Both the position numbers and the translations under genes were made by a program. Shown here piece by piece: positions 59,550 through 64,000 of a stretch of DNA of 64,000 nt. This DNA is from Delphinus delphis (Eukaryota > Chordata > Mammalia > Artiodactyla > Delphinidae). Numbering within the stretch: position 1 is the first letter of the stretch; each line of letters starts with the position of its first letter. Location: contig NC_082694.2 in assembly GCF_949987515.2 (NCBI RefSeq), positions 12,207,958 to 12,271,957 of the forward strand, read 5' to 3'. The notes under the pieces were generated by a model. It was given only the letters and a program-made list of their open reading frames with translations. It was not told where the DNA came from and did no database searches.

Positions 59550-60010
59550 AAGGGCCCAGGAGATCATCTCATCCAATTACCCCACTGGATACTGATATTT
59601 TCAAATAACTAACCCAATGGGTGGCTGGTCAACCTTTCCAACATTTGCATGCTTCCAGTCACAGGGAACCCACCCCATGATGAGGCAGCCCGTGGCATCT
59701 ATGCATCACCCTCTGAAAACATTACTGCACCAAAGAGAAAGCAGCCTGACTGTGGCTCCCCACTGAGCCCGGCTCTATGCCTTAGGGCCACCCACCATTA
59801 GAAAGATGCCTCTTCCACTGAACGTTTCCCGTCATGTGTGCAGACGCGTTCCACCCTGCCCTACTCTTCTATTCTCTTGACTCAACAATGCCTTTGGAGG
59901 GTCTCACCTCCATTTCTTCCACATCTAACAGGGTTTCCCATTTTCTGCATCTTCCTAGTCTTGCTTCCATATTCTTAACTATTACAAATCTACAAATCAA
60001 AACTTAAAGA
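59550..60010 (+). repeat. L3/CR1-like LINE fossil
   Basis: 'gatcatctcatccaattacc', 'ttccagtcacagggaaccca', 'tgatgaggcagcccgtggca' and 'atctaacagggtttcccatt' are like the L3 (CR1) 3' end. Heavily diverged. Confidence 0.5.
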
Positions 60011-60089
60011 GCATTAGCTCCTCAAAACCATTTGTTCTTTAAAGAAACCACTTAAAAAGAATTTTCACTAATCCAGGGCGTCCAGATTG

Positions 60090-60500
60090 TTTGTAATCTG
60101 TCCCTGTCTGTATTTCCAGTCATGTCTTCTGACATGGCCCCACATCCACTTTGTCCTTCAGCAGGAATGGGTTCTCCCCCACGACTGTTCCCTCCACACC
60201 ATCATTGTCCCCAGAATCTCAGCCCACATGTTGCTTCTTGCCTCTCCGTTATACCTTCCAGCATCTGTACCAATCATCCTCCCTGACAGTTAGCTTCTCC
60301 ATCATGGTACCTCTAAGACTTTTCTTCCCTCTATTTTAGCACCTATCCCACTGCACTGAAATCATCTCTTTGCACTATCTCTCTCCCACTAGACAGTGAA
60401 CTGCTGGATCAGGAACCACTTCTCCTTTTCCATCTTCCAGGACCTATCATCCTTCTCACAGATGGCAGATCTACTGTTTTTACTGAATGACTTCCTTTCC
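60090..60500 (+). repeat. L2 LINE 3' end
   Basis: 'tcccactagacagtgaactg', 'gatcaggaaccacttctcct' and 'tactgaatgacttcc' are the L2 3' region. Confidence 0.55.
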
Positions 60501-60573
60501 CCCTGCTAATCCAGCTCTGCTAAGTATGTGCTTGTTATGAATTACTTGGATGTGTTCCTTTAAGAGATGTCAA

Positions 60574-60922
60574 GGACTTCCCTGGTGGTGCAGTGGTTAA
60601 GAATCCGCCTGCCAATGCAGGGGACATGGGTTCAATCCCTGGTCCAGGAAGATTCTGCATGCTGTGGAGCAACTAAGCCCGTGCACCACAACTTCTGAGC
60701 CTGCACTGTAAAGCCCATGAGCCACAACTGCTGAGCCCACACGTCACAACTACTGAAGCCCACGTGCCTAGAGCCTGTGCTCCGCAACAAGAGAAGTCGC
60801 TGCGATGAGAAGCCCACGCACTGCAACGAAGAGTAGCCCCCACTCACGGCAACTAGAGAAAGCCCACGCGCAGCAATAAAAACCCAACACAGCCAAAAAT
60901 TAATTAATTAAAAATGTTTAAA
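60574..60922 (+). mobile_element. Long CHR-type SINE
   Basis: 'ggacttccctggtggtgcag', B-box-like 'gggttcaatccctggtccag', 'agagaagtcgctgcgatgag', 'cacgcgcagcaataaaaacc' and an A/T tail. Exact 12-bp TSD AAGAGATGTCAA at 60562-60573 and 60923-60934. Confidence 0.95.
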
Positions 60923-61289
60923 AAGAGATGTCAAAAGTAGATTTCCCCGTTATAAATCAGTTTGCATAGAAAGTGTAGCTTTGTTAAGCAACATGTTTAG
61001 ATGCTAATCCTACTTAAGCCCAGTGGAGTAGAGCATTTCTCAACACAGATTTCTGAGAAGAAAGCTACAGTGAGGGTTCCAATTACAAGATTTGCTCACA
61101 GAAGCTAGTCACTGTTCAAAAAATCAGTATAATTAATAGGTGGTATATTCAATACAGCCCCTTTAGTGATGCTTTTATTTTATTTGGATTTTGATCACAT
61201 TTAAAAATTAATAATCCACCAGGCTGACACCGATCACAAGTTAGTTAAAATGAGAACATTTCTTATAGTTAAAAATGTAATGCCAGAAT

Positions 61290-63452
61290 TTCAGCTTACA
61301 GGAAGGTGAAGTCCATGTACTTCTTCCTGTTCCTTCTGCTAAGTCCAACTAAAAACCCTGGACATTTAGTATAATATATAGAGAGAGAAAGAGAGACTCT
61401 GAAAGGTGGGGGGAAGGCAAACAAACTAGGGAACTCAGAACCCAAGTAACAAAACAGTAATGCATTCTCTGAATCAACTTTTTGCCTCATATATCCCAGA
61501 CTTGGAGCTGAAGAAGCCAAGCAAACTGAAAACACCAACGACTACAGACAAAAATAGCCCCAGCAAAAGCCTGCTCTCTCTAACCAAAGGACAGGGGAAG
61601 GAAGGGACATTCTAGCAAGACAGAAAACGTTTAGATGGTAAACATCCTACTCCAATCAAACACCATAGAAAAAACTACGGCTGCACTCCTACCAAGCAGA
61701 AGCCAAATGGAGAGTCTAGACTTCCATCTTCAGCAAGTTTAAGGTGCCCCAACTCCCTGTCAGTGTGGTGTCAGATAAGGTTGAGTATAGAGCTGAGGCA
61801 TTCACCCACACCAAGCAATAAGGAGCACCCTCCACCACCACATGGTGTTGATGGAAACCACCTGGGAAGTTTCTATTTCTTCCCTGCTGGAGTAGTCTCA
61901 ATGGAGAGTGGAAGGTCACGATTTTCACCAGAGCCCAGCAGTAACGAAGCCAATGCCTCCCCTCCCCCACTGATGATGTCCTTTGAGGCCACACGACGAG
62001 TAGTAATGAGCCACTCCTACCCCTCTCTGCCAGGGAGGTATCTGTAGATACCAACATCGAAGTAACAGAGATGTTAGAATTACCAGACAAAGATTTTACA
62101 GTAGCCATCATAAAAAAATGCTTCAGCAAGCCATTATAAACACACTTTAAATTAATGAAAAAAAAAAACACTCAGCAAATAAGTTGAAAGTGTCAGCAAA
62201 GAAAGAGAAGATATAAAAAAAATCAAATAGAAATTTTAGAACTGAAAAATACAGTAACTGAAATTAAAAGCTCAGTGGATGAGCTCAACAGCAGAATGAA
62301 GGAGACAGAAGAAAACAATCAATGAGCTGTAAAGTAGAACAATAGAAATTACTCAGTCTGACTAATGGAGAAAAGTTAGAATAAAAATAAAAAGATAAGC
62401 AGAGCCATGGGGATCTGTGGGACTGTAACAAAAGGTATGTCTTTCGTGTCATCAGAGTTCTGGAAAGAGAGAAGAAAAGGGACAGGGATCACAAGCTGTT
62501 CAAAGAAATAATAACTGAAAACTTCCTAAATTTGGCAAAACTCATAAACTACAGATTCAGGAAACTGAGCAAACCCAAAACAGAATAAAACCAAAGAAAC
62601 CATGCAAATAGCTATCAAACTTCTGAATATATTCAAACTTCTGAAAATTAAAACAAAAATTTAAAAACCTTGATGCAGTAAGGGAAAAGTGACACCTTAC
62701 CTACAGATGAAAATCAATTCAGATGACAGCAGATGTCTCATCAGAATCCATGGAGGCCAGGAGGAAGAGGAATATTCTTCAAGTGCTGAAAGAAAAGAAC
62801 GGTCAACTTAGAATCCAGAAAAAATATCAGAAAAATCCTGTATGTAGCAAAAATATCAGAAATGAAGGGGAAATCAAGACATTCTCAAATGAAAGAAAAC
62901 TACGAATTTGTAGCCAGAAGACCTACCACAAAAGAAAGGCTAAAGGAAGTTCTATAAATAAAAAAAGAAATGATAAAAGGAATCTTAGAAAATCAGGAAG
63001 AAAGTTTGCAAACAAAAATATGGGTAAATATAATAGCTTTTCCTTCTCTTCATGAGTTTTCTAAATTATGTTTGACATATGAAGCAAAAAATATGGCACT
63101 GTTTAATGTGGTTCTAAATATTTAGCAGAAATATTAAGACAATTATTTAATACAAGTGGGGAGAGTGAATAGACATAAAGGCAGATAAGATTTCTACACT
63201 TCACTTGAACCGGTAAAATGATGACTGTAATAAGTTATGTACATATAATGTATTATTAGAGCAATCATTAAAATGTCACACAGATACACTCAAAAACTCT
63301 AAAGTTAAAACTCTATAGTTATAAAATTCTAAAAACTGTTCAAATAACCCACAGAAAAGCAGGGGAAAAGAGAGAAATGCAGAAAGAACAAACAGAAAAC
63401 CAAAAAAGAAAGCCAGATTTAAGCCATAACAAATCAATAATTACATTAAATA
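61290..63452 (+). repeat. Old L1M: 5' UTR and degenerate ORF1
   Basis: The 5' part ends in a region starting 'cagagatgttagaattacca'. A degenerate ORF1 follows ('gaaattttagaactgaaaaa', 'tcagtggatgagctcaacag', 'aactgaaaacttcctaaatt'). Its C-terminal RNA-binding part is partly open at 62723-63055: TADVSSESMEARRK, VLKEKNGQLRIQ, NEGEIKTFSNERKLR. Many stops and frameshifts make it inactive. The 5' border is approximate. It belongs to the same element as 63678-64000. Confidence 0.82.
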
Positions 63453-63454
63453 TA

Positions 63455-63675
63455 CAGTTGACCCTTGAACAATGCAGGAGCTAGGGCCACTGACCCTTGT
63501 GCAGTCAAAAATCAGTGTATAACTCTACAGTCAGTCCTCCATATCTGTCGTTCCACATCTGTGGATTCAACCAACCTTGGATCATTTAGCATTATAGTAT
63601 TTATTTATTGGGGAAAAAAATCCATATATAAGTGGACCCACACAGTTCAAACCCAATTTGTTCAAGGATCAACTG
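63455..63675. mobile_element. MER8-like TcMar/Tigger MITE
   Basis: 221 bp with an 18-bp terminal inverted repeat (left CAGTTGACCCTTGAACAA, right complement with one difference) and the TA duplication typical of Tc1/mariner elements (63453-63454 and 63676-63677). It splits the L1M exactly where ORF2 begins. The body is itself largely palindromic ('ccatatctgtcgttccacat' near its middle). Confidence 0.9.
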
Positions 63676-63677
63676 TA

Positions 63678-64000
63678 AATGGTTATACCAATTAAAATGC
63701 AAAGACTGACAGAGTGGATCAGAAAACATGACCTAATTATATGATGTCCATAAGAAACTCACTTAAAATATAATGATATAGGCAGGGTTGAAAAAAAAAG
63801 CAGTGGAGATATATGTATATATTACAAACTTCAATTGAAGTTTGTATATATGTACCTATTCAAACTTCAATTGAAAGAGAGAAGGAATAGCTATATTAAT
63901 ATCAGCATATAGAATTCAAAGCAAAGAAAATTACCAGAAGCAGAGAGATACATTGTATAATAACAAAAGGATCAATCTACCAAGAAGATTTAGCAATCAT
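63678..64000 (+). repeat. Old L1M: ORF2 endonuclease start, runs off the window
   Basis: Directly after the MITE the sequence encodes a degenerate start of L1 ORF2 endonuclease. Phrases like RLTEWIRKHD and ETHLKYNDIGR are visible, followed by a region ending KGSIxQED-like at the window edge. Stops and small indels are frequent. Confidence 0.82.
63824..63845. repeat. Perfect 22-bp palindrome in L1M ORF2
   Basis: Half-site ACAAACTTCAA followed at once by its complement. A further copy of CAAACTTCAATTGAA follows at 63861-63875, where L1 consensus has only one. Confidence 0.92.

Overview
The window is a stretch of mammalian nuclear DNA, and almost certainly comes from a cetacean (whale or dolphin). 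The main evidence is a set of at least nine tRNA-derived SINEs of the whale/hippo CHR type. They start with a GGGCTTCCCTGGTGG-like head, carry a GGTTCGATCC-like B box, and most are flanked by target-site duplications (TSDs). Two are the GC-rich version common in toothed whales. No Bov-A, Bov-tA, pig PRE or primate Alu elements were seen. Mammal-wide fossils (MIR, L2, L1M, MLT1, Tigger, hAT-Charlie) fill in the background.

I found no intact protein-coding gene. Open frames are short, overlap on both strands and lie mostly in GC-rich or low-complexity DNA. The one gene-derived sequence is a retrocopy of PEMT (phosphatidylethanolamine N-methyltransferase) at about 28390-29254 on the minus strand. 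It has a poly(A) tail and a 16-bp TSD. It is broken by one frameshift and stops at what looks like an unspliced splice donor, so it lacks the last coding exon.

Layout. 1-9.1 kb: mostly unique DNA with MIR, L2 and an L1 3' end, plus a CA-rich microsatellite near 5.9 kb. 9.15-11.7 kb: an old L1 interrupted by a complete solo LTR (4-bp TSD) and by a CHR SINE. 11.7-20.5 kb: MLT1 LTR, L1 3' tail, a GC-rich CHR SINE, and a small CpG-dense segment near 18.6 kb. 20.5-27.1 kb: an LTR-like antisense retroelement, an L1 tail with a 3 x 48-bp tandem array, and an L1 flanked by two SINEs that all used the same target motif. 28.4-29.3 kb: PEMT retrocopy. 30-37.7 kb: MIR split by L1, a hAT-Charlie fossil, SINEs, a Tigger-like element and an antisense L1. 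37.7-50 kb: mostly unique DNA with MIR, L2, old LTR-like repeats and a 201-bp pure purine run. 50-54.4 kb: an MLT1 copy split by a solo LTR, an L1 piece, a second MLT1 and an AT-rich tract. 55-64 kb: an alternating purine/pyrimidine tract, L1 tails, L3/L2 fossils, a SINE, and a 2.7-kb old L1M that runs off the window and carries a MER8-like DNA transposon.

Repeat family names come from memory of consensus sequences. TSDs, terminal repeats, tandem periods and the PEMT frame structure were read directly from the sequence.
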